Source of the DNA: an uncultured Clostridia bacterium
GTDB taxonomy: Bacteria > Bacillota > Clostridia > Christensenellales > Pumilibacteraceae
Direction of reading: 5' to 3'
DNA: 64,000 nucleotides
NCBI GenBank assembly: GCA_944362615.1
Contig: CALVTM010000006.1
Location: 25,981-89,980 of the forward strand
Shown piece after piece: positions 16,975 to 26,509 of this stretch. The position numbers and the translations under genes are program-made. The notes below the pieces were generated by a model. That model saw only the letters and a list, made by a program, of their open reading frames with translations, did not search any database and was not told where the DNA came from. Every line of letters starts with the position of its first letter. Positions within the stretch are counted from its first letter, which is position 1.

Positions 16975-18737
16975 AAAAAGTACGCAAAGAAAAATTTTCC
17001 GTCATAAGCCGCATACTCGGATATGCTCTTAAACACAAGAGCTGTTTCATTCCGGGCATGGCTCTTGTCATCATAGGTACGGCGCTCTCGCTTCTCGCCC
17101 CCGTTCTTACGGGTATGGCTATCGACAGCGCGGTAGAGGGCGGTACCGACTTTTCGGTCATAGCGCGTTACTGCGTCATTATCGCCGCTTGCGTCGCGAT
17201 CAGCGGCATCAGTGTCTGGACGGGAAACATCCTGCTCAGCCGGCTGTCTTTCCTGACCGTGCGTGACATACGGCGCGAACTTTTCGATAAACTGCTTTCC
17301 CTGCCCCTGTCGCGCATAGAGAGACACAGCCGCGGCGATCTCATGACCAGAATGACCGCTTTCGGCGAAAACCTTTCGGACGGTCTTTACCAGGGTATCA
17401 TGCAGCTCTCCGCCGGTCTCGTGACGCTGCTGATGACGATCGTTTGTATGTACGTCATGAACTGGGCTGTCGCTACGCTTGTCGTACTGCTTACTCCGGT
17501 CAGCGCGTTCGTATCCGCCGCAATAGCAAAACGCAACCGTGTGACGTTTGCGAAACAGAGCGTCAATATGGAAAAGATGAGCGGTCTTGCGGAAGAGCAC
17601 CTTTCGGGTACCCGCGTGCTCCGTTCATACGGACGCGTGGAAGAGAGCGAAGAGCAGTTCGCAAAAATCAATCGTGAGCTGTTCAAAAGCGGACTCAGCT
17701 CCCAGTTCGCCGGCGCACTTGTCAATCCGGTAAGCCGTATCGTAAACAATATCATATATGCCGTTGTCGCAATAGTCGGCGGCGTGTTCATCATCGGCAG
17801 TGATCCGGGCGGCTGGGCGTCGAATATCGGCGCAGGGCTTACCCTCGGAGGGCTGTCCGCTTTTCTCGCCTACGCGAATCAGTTCGCAAAACCGTTCAAC
17901 GACGTCACGAGCGTGACGGCAGAACTCCAGACTGCCGCTTCCGCCGCGCGCAGAATTTTTGAGCTCACAGACCAGGCGGACGAGGACAAAGGCGGTACCA
18001 TGCCCGTCGCCCACCCCGTCAGCGGCATCGAGTTCAGAGACGCGTCCTTCTCATACTCGGATAAACCGTTCATGGAGCATATTACGTTCGCCGCGAAGCA
18101 GGGTCAGAAAATAGCGCTCGTCGGCACTACCGGAAGCGGTAAAACGACAATCATAAATCTCATCATGCGCTTCTACGATATTACCGGCGGAAGACTTATC
18201 TTCGACGGCAATGATATTGAAAACTACCCGCGTGAGGGCGTGCGCCGCGCTTTCGGAATGGTGCTTCAGGATACCTGGCTTTTCTCCGGAACGGTACGAG
18301 ACAATATCGCATACGGTAAGCCGGACGCAAGCCCGGAAGAGATACGCAGAGCCGCCGATGCAGCTCACCTTGATAAGTTTATAAGCACGCTCGAAAACGG
18401 ATACGACACGCTTATTTCGGGCGACGGAGAAGAACTGAGCGAAGGACAGAAACAGCTTATTGCCATTGCCCGCGTATTTCTCACCTCCCCTGAAATGCTG
18501 ATACTGGATGAAGCTACTGCGTCAGTAGATGCAATGACGGAACGCGCCGTGCAAGCCGCGTTTGCGGACCTGCTCGGAGGAAAAACGTCGTTTATAGTCG
18601 CGCACCGCCTTTCCACGATACGCGACAGCGACCTCATTGTCGTTATGGATAAGGGGCATATCATAGAATCGGGTACGCACGAACAGCTTGTCACAGCCGG
18701 CGGCTTCTATACAAAGATGCTTCGCGCCGCCGAGTAA
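16971..18737 (+). CDS. ABC exporter subunit B (catalytic ATP site)
   Basis: 588 residues with a six-helix membrane domain (about 15-325) and an ABC ATPase. Walker A GTTGSGKTT, Walker B MLILDEATASVD with catalytic Glu, and H-loop IVAHRLST are intact. The signature is LSEGQ rather than LSGGQ. Paired with subunit A this gives one canonical site (its Walker motifs with FSGGE of A) and one degenerate site (those of A with LSEGQ of B). The ATGA overlap ensures equal synthesis. A strong terminator follows. Confidence 0.94.
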   Translation: MKKVRKEKFSVISRILGYALKHKSCFIPGMALVIIGTALSLLAPVLTGMAIDSAVEGGTDFSVIARYCVIIAACVAISGISVWTGNILLSRLSFLTVRDIRRELFDKLLSLPLSRIERHSRGDLMTRMTAFGENLSDGLYQGIMQLSAGLVTLLMTIVCMYVMNWAVATLVVLLTPVSAFVSAAIAKRNRVTFAKQSVNMEKMSGLAEEHLSGTRVLRSYGRVEESEEQFAKINRELFKSGLSSQFAGALVNPVSRIVNNIIYAVVAIVGGVFIIGSDPGGWASNIGAGLTLGGLSAFLAYANQFAKPFNDVTSVTAELQTAASAARRIFELTDQADEDKGGTMPVAHPVSGIEFRDASFSYSDKPFMEHITFAAKQGQKIALVGTTGSGKTTIINLIMRFYDITGGRLIFDGNDIENYPREGVRRAFGMVLQDTWLFSGTVRDNIAYGKPDASPEEIRRAADAAHLDKFISTLENGYDTLISGDGEELSEGQKQLIAIARVFLTSPEMLILDEATASVDAMTERAVQAAFADLLGGKTSFIVAHRLSTIRDSDLIVVMDKGHIIESGTHEQLVTAGGFYTKMLRAAE

Positions 18738-18761
18738 ATACCGAAAACCTGCGGTAAACGC

Positions 18762-18805
18762 AATAAAAAGAGCGGACCTCCTGACGGAGACCTGCTCTTT
18801 TTATT
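18762..18805. terminator. Bidirectional terminator
   Basis: A 12-bp perfect outer stem AATAAAAAGAGC (18762-18773) / GCTCTTTTTATT (18794-18805), with inner CTCC/GGAG. A/T-rich arms make it work on both strands, for the ABC exporter and for ppk. Positions 18806-18949 show no other feature. Confidence 0.85.
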
Positions 18806-18949
18806 GTTCAGATTGAATAACACGTTCGGACATTTGATAAGTTTTCATACCGACCGACAGAACATATCTTATAGGTTCCGTACGATATCACATCCGGCAC
18901 GGTGATATATCAGTCCTGCTACAGAGGAGCGGTTCACCTGTACCGCAAG

Positions 18950-21022
18950 TCACGGCTTCTTTATCTGAGCCGCCTGAGCGTCTACGGGATCGCCTGTGAC
19001 TTCGATGCGGCGGTATTTGCCGTCCGGGCAGAGCCTGCGCGCTTTGACGTTATCGGTCAGCATGAGCTCAAGTATGGACACTATGCGGTCGGCTATCGAT
19101 CTGTCAAGAACGGGAGCGGCTATCTCCACGCGCTTATCAGTGTTGCGCGTCATCAGATCCGCACTGGAAATGTATACCGCTCTGTCTTCGCCGCTGCCGA
19201 AGCAGTATACGCGGGAGTGCTCGAGGAAACGCCCGACAATGCTTATCACCCGCATGTTCTCCGTCCTGCCCGGCACCCCGGGAAGCAGGCAGCATATGCC
19301 GCGGACTATAAGCTCTATCTTAACGCCCGCGCAACTCGCTTCCACAAGCTTATCTATTATGTCGCGGTCGGTCAGACTGTTCATCTTGGCAAGTATTCTG
19401 CCTTCGCCGCCGCGGCGCGCTTTGTCTATCTCACGATCAATGTACTTCATCAGTCCGCTCTTAAGCGTTTCCGGCGCCACAAGCAAACGCTTGTATCTGT
19501 AATCGATATTACATATCGCTATGTTACGGAAAAACGCCGCGGCGTCCTCGCCTATGTCATTGTCAGACGTCAATATATTCAGATCGGTATACTGCTTGCT
19601 CGTCGACTCGTTATAGTTGCCCGTACCGAGATGAGTTATGTATCTTATATCGTCTCCGTCCTTGAGCACTACGGAAATTATCTTGGAATGTACCTTGTAA
19701 TTTTCCATGCCGTAAATTATCGTACAGCCGGCGTCCTGAAGTTTGGACGCAAAGTACATATTGTTCTCTTCGTCAAAACGTGCAAGAAGCTCTATGACCA
19801 CGGTCACCTGCTTGCCGTTCTCGCTTGCACGGCAAAGCAGATCGGCTATGCGCGAATGGCTCGCAAGCCGATATATCGTTATGGATATTGAAGACACTCT
19901 GTCGTCTGATGCGCACTCTTCAAGAAGATCCACTATCGGCGACATACTGTCATACGGATACGAGAGGAATACGTCCCGCCCGGACACAAGCTCTATCAGC
20001 GAACGCGCCGTGCGCACGCACTCCGGTACCGCCCCTTTGAAAGGAGGATATCTGAGCTGAGCGCTGCGCTCGGGGGAAAGGAACTTGCCCAGCCCGAACA
20101 GAAATTTATAATCAAAAAAGCGCTCGTCGGTATAGCAGAAATTCGGCTTTATCTTAAGCAGTTTTACCACGAAATCATAAAGCCGCGTACCCGTCTTATC
20201 CGTTTCCAGCCGTACTATGTTCAGCTTTGCGCGGGATTCCACTTTTTTGCGCATGATCGCGGTGAAATCCCTCTCCACGTCATTATCGTAAATATGCGTG
20301 TCAAAGTCTGCGTTACGCGTAACGCGCATCATCATCTTATCTGTCACAGTGTACCCTATGAATGCCATGTCCCCGAATGCACGCACAAGCTCTTCAAGCG
20401 GTATCAGCTTCACCTTTTCACCGCTGCCTACGCGGTACAACCGGTCAAGCGCATCGCTGTACGACAAAACGCCTATCATACGGCGTCCGCGGCGGTCGAG
20501 GTCGTAAAGCATATAGCTCTTCATGTTCTCAAACTGCATCAGCGGATGCTTCGCATCGAGTACCATCACACTGAGCAGCGGCAGTATGTGCGCGGAAAAT
20601 ATCCCGCGGCACTCCTCGCGCTGTCTTGGTGTAAGCTCGCTTCCGCGCATGATCTTAATGCCGTTTGCGGACAGCTCTTTTTTCAGAGCGGTATAGCATT
20701 TGCTGCGCTCCGCATACAGCGTGCGCGCCACTGCGGATATCCCTTCCAGCTGTTTTGCCGCCGTAAGGCCCGTCTTGTTGTCCTTTGCCTGGGGATCCGA
20801 CGCATTCTCATTAAACAAGCTGCCTACGCGTACCATGAAAAATTCATCCAGATTGGAACTGAATATGGACAGGAATTTACACTTCTCCAAAAGCGGATTG
20901 GTAGGATCCTGAGACTGGTCAAGTACGCGGCGGTTAAATAACAGCCAGCTGTATTCTCTGTTTACAAGTTCACCGCAAATGAACCGTTTTTTGATCTTGT
21001 CTGCCAAAATGTTCTCTTTCAC
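18950..21022 (-). CDS. ppk1: Polyphosphate kinase 1
   Basis: A 690-residue PPK1, which polymerises the gamma-phosphate of ATP into polyphosphate reversibly. The N-terminal domain has NREYSWLLFNRRVLDQ and SNLDEFFMVRVG. The catalytic core has ELLARFDEENN and the phospho-histidine in GMENYKVHSKI; THLGTGNYNE and the C-terminal SSADLMTRNTDKRVE are also typical. Length is normal (about 690). The start is GTG at 21022 with a weak SD; no better start was seen. It follows ppx by 139 nt with no obvious terminator between, so synthesis and hydrolysis are encoded side by side. Confidence 0.94.
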   Translation of the reverse strand: MKENILADKIKKRFICGELVNREYSWLLFNRRVLDQSQDPTNPLLEKCKFLSIFSSNLDEFFMVRVGSLFNENASDPQAKDNKTGLTAAKQLEGISAVARTLYAERSKCYTALKKELSANGIKIMRGSELTPRQREECRGIFSAHILPLLSVMVLDAKHPLMQFENMKSYMLYDLDRRGRRMIGVLSYSDALDRLYRVGSGEKVKLIPLEELVRAFGDMAFIGYTVTDKMMMRVTRNADFDTHIYDNDVERDFTAIMRKKVESRAKLNIVRLETDKTGTRLYDFVVKLLKIKPNFCYTDERFFDYKFLFGLGKFLSPERSAQLRYPPFKGAVPECVRTARSLIELVSGRDVFLSYPYDSMSPIVDLLEECASDDRVSSISITIYRLASHSRIADLLCRASENGKQVTVVIELLARFDEENNMYFASKLQDAGCTIIYGMENYKVHSKIISVVLKDGDDIRYITHLGTGNYNESTSKQYTDLNILTSDNDIGEDAAAFFRNIAICNIDYRYKRLLVAPETLKSGLMKYIDREIDKARRGGEGRILAKMNSLTDRDIIDKLVEASCAGVKIELIVRGICCLLPGVPGRTENMRVISIVGRFLEHSRVYCFGSGEDRAVYISSADLMTRNTDKRVEIAAPVLDRSIADRIVSILELMLTDNVKARRLCPDGKYRRIEVTGDPVDAQAAQIKKP

Positions 21023-21161
21023 TCCGTTTTCGCTCCCGAACGTTTATTTTTCCCGTTACAACCGTCCGGCAGTTCCCATGTTTCTCATGTTGTAAGATCC
21101 GCTCCGCTCAGCGGACGTACCTGCAACGTCCGTACGGCGCCGCAACGATAAGCTCCGCGCT

Positions 21162-22235
21162 TCAGCTCTGCTTACCGTCTCCCGCACTTTTTACGCGCTT
21201 CTTCGCAGGTATCTCCTCAGACTTGTTTCTGCGAACGGGCGTGCGACTGCCCGTTCTGCCTTTATCTCTTTTTCCGAGCGGCATGCGCGCATCGCCTTCA
21301 GTGCTTTCAGAACCGAAGTCATAATAAGCTCCGCTCTCTTTCCCGTCAAGCATAAGAGAAAGATAACCTTCCTTGACTCCGTAATCGCTGACAATGAGGT
21401 TTGTTGCGTCAAACCGCTTTATCAGCTTCTTAAGCACTACTGCCGCCGGAAGGATAACATGCGTCTTTTCAGGCGCGGTCTGGAGTATAAGGCGTGATCT
21501 GTCTGCTCCGCTTATAAGCCGTTTTATGAGTCTGAAAAGCGCCTTGCGTTCCATGGTTTTCGCACCGTCGCCCTCATCCGTGTCCGTAAACTCCTTATAC
21601 ATGTCGTATATCGAGCCGCACGTCTGTCCGACAAGCACTACCGTCTTATATTCGCCGTCTTCCGGCAGTCCGGCTTTGTCGAAACGCGTTCTGACATACT
21701 TGCCCATGTCCTTGGCTTCATTCTCGTCCGGCTTTATCTTATCCGCAAATTTCTCGTAAAGATCGATAAGTCCGAAATCGAAACAGACCATGCCGTCCTT
21801 TCCATCGCCGAGAGCGCATATCTCCATACTCTTGCCGCCGAGGTCGACAAGCACCGCACGGTCACATGACGAGTAACAACGGTTCGCAATGTAGTCGCAA
21901 TACGCTTCCGATTTTCCGTCGATCAGGTTGACTATAAGTCCGGTACGCTGACGCACGAACTCGGTGACTTCCGCAAAATTTCCTATATGACGGAGCGCCG
22001 CCGTTGCTATCAGCCAGCACTTTCCGACCCCGATCTCCGCAAGACGGCTTTTCATCTGCGCAAGCGCGGCGGCAAGCTTTTCCATACCGCGGCGGCTGAG
22101 GTCTTTACCGTCCATATAATACAGCAGGCTAAGACTTTCACGCTCCTTGCCCGTTACTTCTATCTCCGTGCCGCAGATCTCCGCTATTATCACGGAAAGA
22201 CTGCTCGAACTTATATCCGCTACCGCATACTTCAT
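21162..22235 (-). CDS. Ppx/GppA-family phosphatase
   Basis: 357 residues of the actin-like exopolyphosphatase / guanosine pentaphosphate phosphatase family. Visible motifs are the first phosphate loop (ISSSSLSVIIAE), ATAALRHIGN, the second loop VLVDLGGKSMEI, and GVKEGYLSLML near the end. It carries a 60-residue polar, basic C-terminal tail. Gene order pfkA-ppx-ppk points to exopolyphosphatase rather than pppGpp phosphatase, but the two are hard to tell apart. SD AAGGAGG precedes the ATG. Confidence 0.9.
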   Translation of the reverse strand: MKYAVADISSSSLSVIIAEICGTEIEVTGKERESLSLLYYMDGKDLSRRGMEKLAAALAQMKSRLAEIGVGKCWLIATAALRHIGNFAEVTEFVRQRTGLIVNLIDGKSEAYCDYIANRCYSSCDRAVLVDLGGKSMEICALGDGKDGMVCFDFGLIDLYEKFADKIKPDENEAKDMGKYVRTRFDKAGLPEDGEYKTVVLVGQTCGSIYDMYKEFTDTDEGDGAKTMERKALFRLIKRLISGADRSRLILQTAPEKTHVILPAAVVLKKLIKRFDATNLIVSDYGVKEGYLSLMLDGKESGAYYDFGSESTEGDARMPLGKRDKGRTGSRTPVRRNKSEEIPAKKRVKSAGDGKQS

Positions 22236-22255
22236 ATTAACGCCTCCTTACGGGC

Positions 22256-23323
22256 TTATTTTATGCCGAAACTGATGCCTATATCCTTTGCGGAACGAAC
22301 AGTCGCTCCCTTCGGATCTACAAGTTTGTATTTGCCCGCTATGTCACTGAGCGCATTAAACGTTATCTCTCCGCCTACCGCTGCCGCAGTCACTCCGAAC
22401 CTGCCTTCTTTTGCAAGATGCGCCGCAAAGCTGCCGAGACGGGTGCAGAGCAGCCTGTCGTATGCGCACGGCGTCCCTCCGCGCTGAAGATAACCGAGTA
22501 CGGTGTATCTCGTTTCCGTTCCCGTCCGCTCGCCTATGATTTCGGCAAGATGACGCGTTACGGTCGTTTCACCCATATCAGTGCGGACGAATATGCGCTC
22601 CGACTTCTTGAACGCCGCTTCGCTGTCCAGCGTCGCGCCCTCGGCAACGGCTATGATATTGTAGGGCTTGTCCTTACGGCTGCCGGATATGAAGTCGCAT
22701 ACCGCATCTATGTTGAACGGTATTTCCGGTATGATGATCATGTCCGCTCCGGCAGCTATTCCCGAGTTAAGAGTGAGCCACCCCGCCTTGTTGCCCATTA
22801 TCTCAACGAGCATAGTGCGCCTGTGACTTGCTACGGTCGTCTTTATGCGGTCTATGCTGTCCGTGACGACTTCCACTGCCGTCTGGAATCCGAAAGTAAC
22901 GTCCGTGCCGTATATGTCGTTATCTATCGTCTTTGGCAGTCCTATCACGTTGCAGCCTTCGAAACTGAGCAGAGCCGCCGTCTTATGCGTACCCGCTCCG
23001 CCCAGAGTGAACAGACAGTCAAGCCCTAATTTTTTGTAGTTCTCGCACATCTTTTCAAGACGGCTTTCTCCGTTCTCTTCCACCGTCATGCGCTTGAACG
23101 GCTGGCGCGACGTGCCGAGCACTGTGCCGCCGCGGTCGAGTATATCCGAAAAATCATGTTCCGTCATACGCAGACTGTCACCGCGTATGAGTCCGCCGTA
23201 ACCGTCGGGTACACCCACTATTTCCAGGTTCTGTATGTTTTTATAGCAGTACAGACCTATCGCGCGTATGACCGCATTGAGTCCGGCGCAGTCGCCGCCG
23301 CTCGTAAGTATGCCTATTCTCAT
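22256..23323 (-). CDS. pfkA: 6-phosphofructokinase
   Basis: 355 residues, PFK family, phosphorylating fructose 6-phosphate. Motifs: TSGGDCAGLNAVIRA (8-22), PKTIDNDI (about 131-138), MGNKAGWL (about 171-178), and IPEIPF. The ATP/PPi-discriminating loop, GGDG(S/T) in ATP enzymes, reads GGAGTHKTA here, so the Mg-binding Asp is replaced by Ala. Clostridial relatives, as I recall, often have GGNGTHKTA. It is therefore a group III-like enzyme whose phosphoryl donor is uncertain. Good SD (GGAGGGAAGGA). It sits 36 nt after mnmG. Confidence 0.93.
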   Translation of the reverse strand: MRIGILTSGGDCAGLNAVIRAIGLYCYKNIQNLEIVGVPDGYGGLIRGDSLRMTEHDFSDILDRGGTVLGTSRQPFKRMTVEENGESRLEKMCENYKKLGLDCLFTLGGAGTHKTAALLSFEGCNVIGLPKTIDNDIYGTDVTFGFQTAVEVVTDSIDRIKTTVASHRRTMLVEIMGNKAGWLTLNSGIAAGADMIIIPEIPFNIDAVCDFISGSRKDKPYNIIAVAEGATLDSEAAFKKSERIFVRTDMGETTVTRHLAEIIGERTGTETRYTVLGYLQRGGTPCAYDRLLCTRLGSFAAHLAKEGRFGVTAAAVGGEITFNALSDIAGKYKLVDPKGATVRSAKDIGISFGIK

Positions 23324-23359
23324 TCCTTCCCTCCGACAGCTCTATTATATGTCTCACTT

Positions 23360-25237
23360 TCAGTGGACCGTTTCGCTGTTTCTGTCCATAGCTTTTAGCT
23401 TGATTATCAGTACGTTTATATCCGCAGGCGTAACTCCGGGTATGCGCGACGCCTGTCCTATTGTCATCGGCATGACTCCGGACAGCTTCTCTATCGCCTC
23501 CAGCCTGAGCCCGTGAATGTCCGAATACCTTACTCCCTCGGGTATAACCATATTCTCCAGCCTTATACTTTCCGCGCGCGCTTTTTCCTGACGCGCAAGG
23601 TATCCCTCGTATCTGACGTCCGTGAAAAGTTCTTCCGCCTCGGCAGGAGTAAGGAAAGATAATGCCGGACAATGCCGCTTAATCATGTCCGCGGTTATTT
23701 CCGGGCGGCGCATCAGTCCGCCGTACGATATGCCGGAGGCAGGTACGTTTTCACCCGTTTCCGCAAATATCGCAGCCGCATTGTCGCTCGGTACAGTAAC
23801 GCCGAGCATCGCTCTCGCTTTTTCAAGAGCCTTGCGCTTGCGGCGCAGCAGTTTCATACGCTTTTCACCCGCAAGCCCTGCACGGTAACCCTCTTCGGTA
23901 AGACGCGTGTCCGCATTATCCTGCCTGAGGCAAAGGCGGTACTCAGCGCGTCCCGTCATCATGCGGTAAGGCTCGTCCGTTCCGGTCGTCACCAGGTCGT
24001 CTATCATAACGCCTATGTACGAATTGTCACGACGGAGCGCAAGCGGCGGCTGAGAGCGCATCGCAAGAGATGCGTTAAGCCCCGCGACAAGCCCCTGCGC
24101 CGCGGCTTCCTCGTAACCGCTCGTGCCGTTTACCTGCCCCGCAAAGTACAGCCCTTTATACCGCTTATGCTCCAATGTCGGAAGCAGTTCAAGGGAGTTG
24201 ATGCAGTCATACTCTATCGCATATGCGTCGCGCATGATCTCGACATGCTCAAACCCCTCTATCGAACGGTACATCTCCAGCTGTACGGACGCGGGCAGTC
24301 CCGTGCTCATGCCCTGAACATACATTTCCTTTGTGCCGTCGCCCTCCGGCTCGAGAAAGAACGAATGCCTCTCCTTATCCGGGAAACGTACTATCTTATC
24401 TTCTATGCTCGGACAGTAGCGCGGTCCGGTGCCTTTTATCATTCCGTTATACTTTGGCGCAAGATGAAGATTATTGCGTATGATCTCATGCGTGCGCTCG
24501 TTCGTATAGCCCAGCCAACAGGTCTCGGCTGTCGCCCTTACCTTGCGGCTGAGCGCAGAGAACGAATACAGTCCCTCGTCCCCGTACTGTACGGTGAGTC
24601 TGGACAGATCAACGCTGTCTTTATGCACGCGCGCCGGCGTTCCCGTTTTGAAACGGCGCACCTCTATTCCCAGTCCGATCAGACTCTGCGTAAGCCCGTT
24701 TGCACGCGGAAAACCCGCCGGTCCCTGAGGGAGCACCGTACTGCCCACTATTATGTCGCTTCCGAGATATACTCCCGAGCATACTATGACCACGGGCGCA
24801 GGATATGTGAGTCCGAACGCCGTTTCCACTCCGGTTATCCTGCCGCCGCTCTCAAGCAGCTTTACCGCCTCGCCCTGGCGGAGCGTTATGTTCTTTTCGT
24901 TCTCAAGTACGCTCTTCATGTATGCGTGATACGCGTACTTGTCCACCTGCGCGCGCAGACTGCGCACAGCAGGCCCTTTGGACGCGTTCAGCATGCGCAG
25001 ACACGTCAGGCACTTATCCGCCGCAACGCCCATTTCTCCGCCGAGAGCGTCTATCTCGCGCACGAGATGTCCTTTTGCCGTGCCGCCTATCGACGGGTTG
25101 CACGCAAGCCATCCTATGTTATCCAACGATACCGAAAGTACAAGAGTTCTGAATCCGGTGCGCGCAAGAGCAAGCGCCGCCTCTATGCCGGCATGCCCCG
25201 CACCTATGACTATTCCGTCGTATCGCATTTCGTTCAT
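23360..25237 (-). CDS. mnmG: tRNA uridine-34 carboxymethylaminomethyl enzyme MnmG
   Basis: 625-residue FAD enzyme that, with MnmE, installs the cmnm5 group on wobble U34 of several tRNAs. The dinucleotide fold IGAGHAGIEAALA opens at residue 11; the family motifs NPSIGGTAKGHL, RLNASKGPAVRSLRAQ and GQVNGTSGYEEAAAQG are present, and the C-terminal helical domain ends in DINVLIIKL. Its ATG overlaps the ABC ATPase stop (ATGA). mnmE is not in the window, unlike the usual mnmE-mnmG pairing near the origin. Confidence 0.96.
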   Translation of the reverse strand: MNEMRYDGIVIGAGHAGIEAALALARTGFRTLVLSVSLDNIGWLACNPSIGGTAKGHLVREIDALGGEMGVAADKCLTCLRMLNASKGPAVRSLRAQVDKYAYHAYMKSVLENEKNITLRQGEAVKLLESGGRITGVETAFGLTYPAPVVIVCSGVYLGSDIIVGSTVLPQGPAGFPRANGLTQSLIGLGIEVRRFKTGTPARVHKDSVDLSRLTVQYGDEGLYSFSALSRKVRATAETCWLGYTNERTHEIIRNNLHLAPKYNGMIKGTGPRYCPSIEDKIVRFPDKERHSFFLEPEGDGTKEMYVQGMSTGLPASVQLEMYRSIEGFEHVEIMRDAYAIEYDCINSLELLPTLEHKRYKGLYFAGQVNGTSGYEEAAAQGLVAGLNASLAMRSQPPLALRRDNSYIGVMIDDLVTTGTDEPYRMMTGRAEYRLCLRQDNADTRLTEEGYRAGLAGEKRMKLLRRKRKALEKARAMLGVTVPSDNAAAIFAETGENVPASGISYGGLMRRPEITADMIKRHCPALSFLTPAEAEELFTDVRYEGYLARQEKARAESIRLENMVIPEGVRYSDIHGLRLEAIEKLSGVMPMTIGQASRIPGVTPADINVLIIKLKAMDRNSETVH

Positions 25238-26292
25238 GCTTTTACCGCCTTTATATCCGTCAGTTCCAGTCTCACCATACTTCCCTTCTCATGCGGCTTG
25301 TCATCCGCCGCTATTATATGCCCGCACGCGACATTGACCGTAAGCATATATTCGCTGCCCGTATAAACGCATTCCGCGACGCTGCCCTCTATGCCCTCCC
25401 GGCTCACTCTGACCGTTTCCGGCCGTATATACGCCGCTACGGGGCAATCCCCGCAATCGCAAGCCGCCTCTATGCCGCCTGCAAACAGCGCAACGCCGCC
25501 GCTCGCTCTTCCGTATATTATACCGCACTCGCCCGTAAGCCGCGCTGCTTCTGCGCTTTGCGGATCTGAATACACCTGTTCGGGTGTGCCTGTCCGGAGT
25601 ATTCTGCCGCCGCTCATGACCGCAATCATGTCGCCCATGCGCATAGCTTCCTCTCTGTCGTGGGTCACGCAGACGACAGTCATTCCGGTCTTTCTGCAAA
25701 GCTCCGTCAGCCAGTTATCCGCTTCCAGACGGTGACCGGCGTCAAGAGAACCGGTGGGCTCGTCGAGAAGCAGCACCTCCGCGCCGAGGGCAACGGCGCG
25801 CGCTATCGCCACACGCTGTTTTTCTCCGCCTGAAAGCGTGGACGTACGCCGTCCCGCCATGCTTCCGAGTCCGAGATCGGAAAGTATGCGTTCAGCTTCC
25901 GCGCGGGCATCGCGCCCGCTAATACGTACTTTTTTTCCGTCCGCTATCGTCTGCTTTTTCGCGCCGAGGACGAACGCTATATTTCCCGCAGCCGACATAT
26001 GGTCGAAAAGCGCAAGACTCTGATGAGCAGTGCTGCACCCTCTTTCCCCGGGAGGCAGATCGGTAACGTCCTTTCCCGATACGTATACTCTGCCGCCGTC
26101 CGGCTTCTCGAAACCGGCTATTATGCGGAGAAGCGTCGTTTTTCCGCATCCGGATTCGCCGAGCAGTACAAAAAACGTGCCTTTCGGTATGTCCAGACTT
26201 ACGTCGCGGACAACCGTCAGTTCCCCGTACTTCTTCGTTATGCCCGTGAGCCTGAGTCCGCTTTCCGCGGTCATGTCGCCATTCGCTTTCAT
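25234..26292 (-). CDS. Orphan ABC transporter ATPase (PotA/FbpC-like)
   Basis: 352 residues: ABC ATPase (about 10-245) followed by a TOBE-like regulatory domain (about 260-350). Walker A GESGCGKTT, signature TLSGGEKQR, Walker B EVLLLDEPTGSLD, H-loop CVTHDREE. This is the layout of the ATPases of spermidine/putrescine, iron or molybdate importers. The Q-loop block is diverged (STAHQSLALFD instead of VFQxxALFPH), and no permease or binding protein is adjacent. It is the first gene of the mnmG-pfkA-ppx-ppk operon. The ATG at 26292 lies 8 nt after the -10 box and has no SD. Confidence 0.9.
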   Translation of the reverse strand: MKANGDMTAESGLRLTGITKKYGELTVVRDVSLDIPKGTFFVLLGESGCGKTTLLRIIAGFEKPDGGRVYVSGKDVTDLPPGERGCSTAHQSLALFDHMSAAGNIAFVLGAKKQTIADGKKVRISGRDARAEAERILSDLGLGSMAGRRTSTLSGGEKQRVAIARAVALGAEVLLLDEPTGSLDAGHRLEADNWLTELCRKTGMTVVCVTHDREEAMRMGDMIAVMSGGRILRTGTPEQVYSDPQSAEAARLTGECGIIYGRASGGVALFAGGIEAACDCGDCPVAAYIRPETVRVSREGIEGSVAECVYTGSEYMLTVNVACGHIIAADDKPHEKGSMVRLELTDIKAVKA

Positions 26293-26300
26293 CCACTATA

Positions 26301-26329
26301 AATATATTATTATCCGAGGAAAGTGTCAA
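26301..26329 (-). promoter_or_regulatory. Promoter of the ABC ATPase-mnmG-pfkA operon
   Basis: On minus, TTGACA (26324-26329) and TATATT (26301-26306) with a 17-nt spacer. The -10 ends 8 nt before the ATG at 26292. Confidence 0.75.
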
Positions 26330-26424
26330 GTATTATTCGAGGCATGTATACGGGAAAATCCACTTTATAATCCGTATTTCCGACAAGATCGGCAGGTAAA
26401 TTATATAAATCGGCTCCAAATACC

Positions 26425-26454
26425 TTGACGCTGGACTCAAAGCAGGTGTATAAT
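26425..26454 (+). promoter_or_regulatory. Promoter of ilvD-leuC-leuD
   Basis: TTGACG (26425-26430) and TATAAT (26449-26454) with an 18-nt spacer, giving a leader of about 50 nt. Confidence 0.78.
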
Positions 26455-26475
26455 CGAAAAGAATAGAATATTAAT

Positions 26476-26495
26476 GTGCGCTTTCTTTTGCGCAC
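26476..26495 (+). promoter_or_regulatory. Leader hairpin before ilvD
   Basis: GTGCGC / GCGCAC stem (26476-26481, 26490-26495) with a U-rich loop, between the start of transcription and the SD (AGAGG). It is too short for a T-box. It may affect mRNA stability or translation. Confidence 0.4.
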
Positions 26496-26509
26496 GGCAA
26501 GAGGTTATC

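Noticed and set aside
26330..26509. T-box or leader-peptide attenuator upstream of ilvD
   Set aside because: The transcript leader is only about 50 nt with one small hairpin and no specifier or antiterminator motif.
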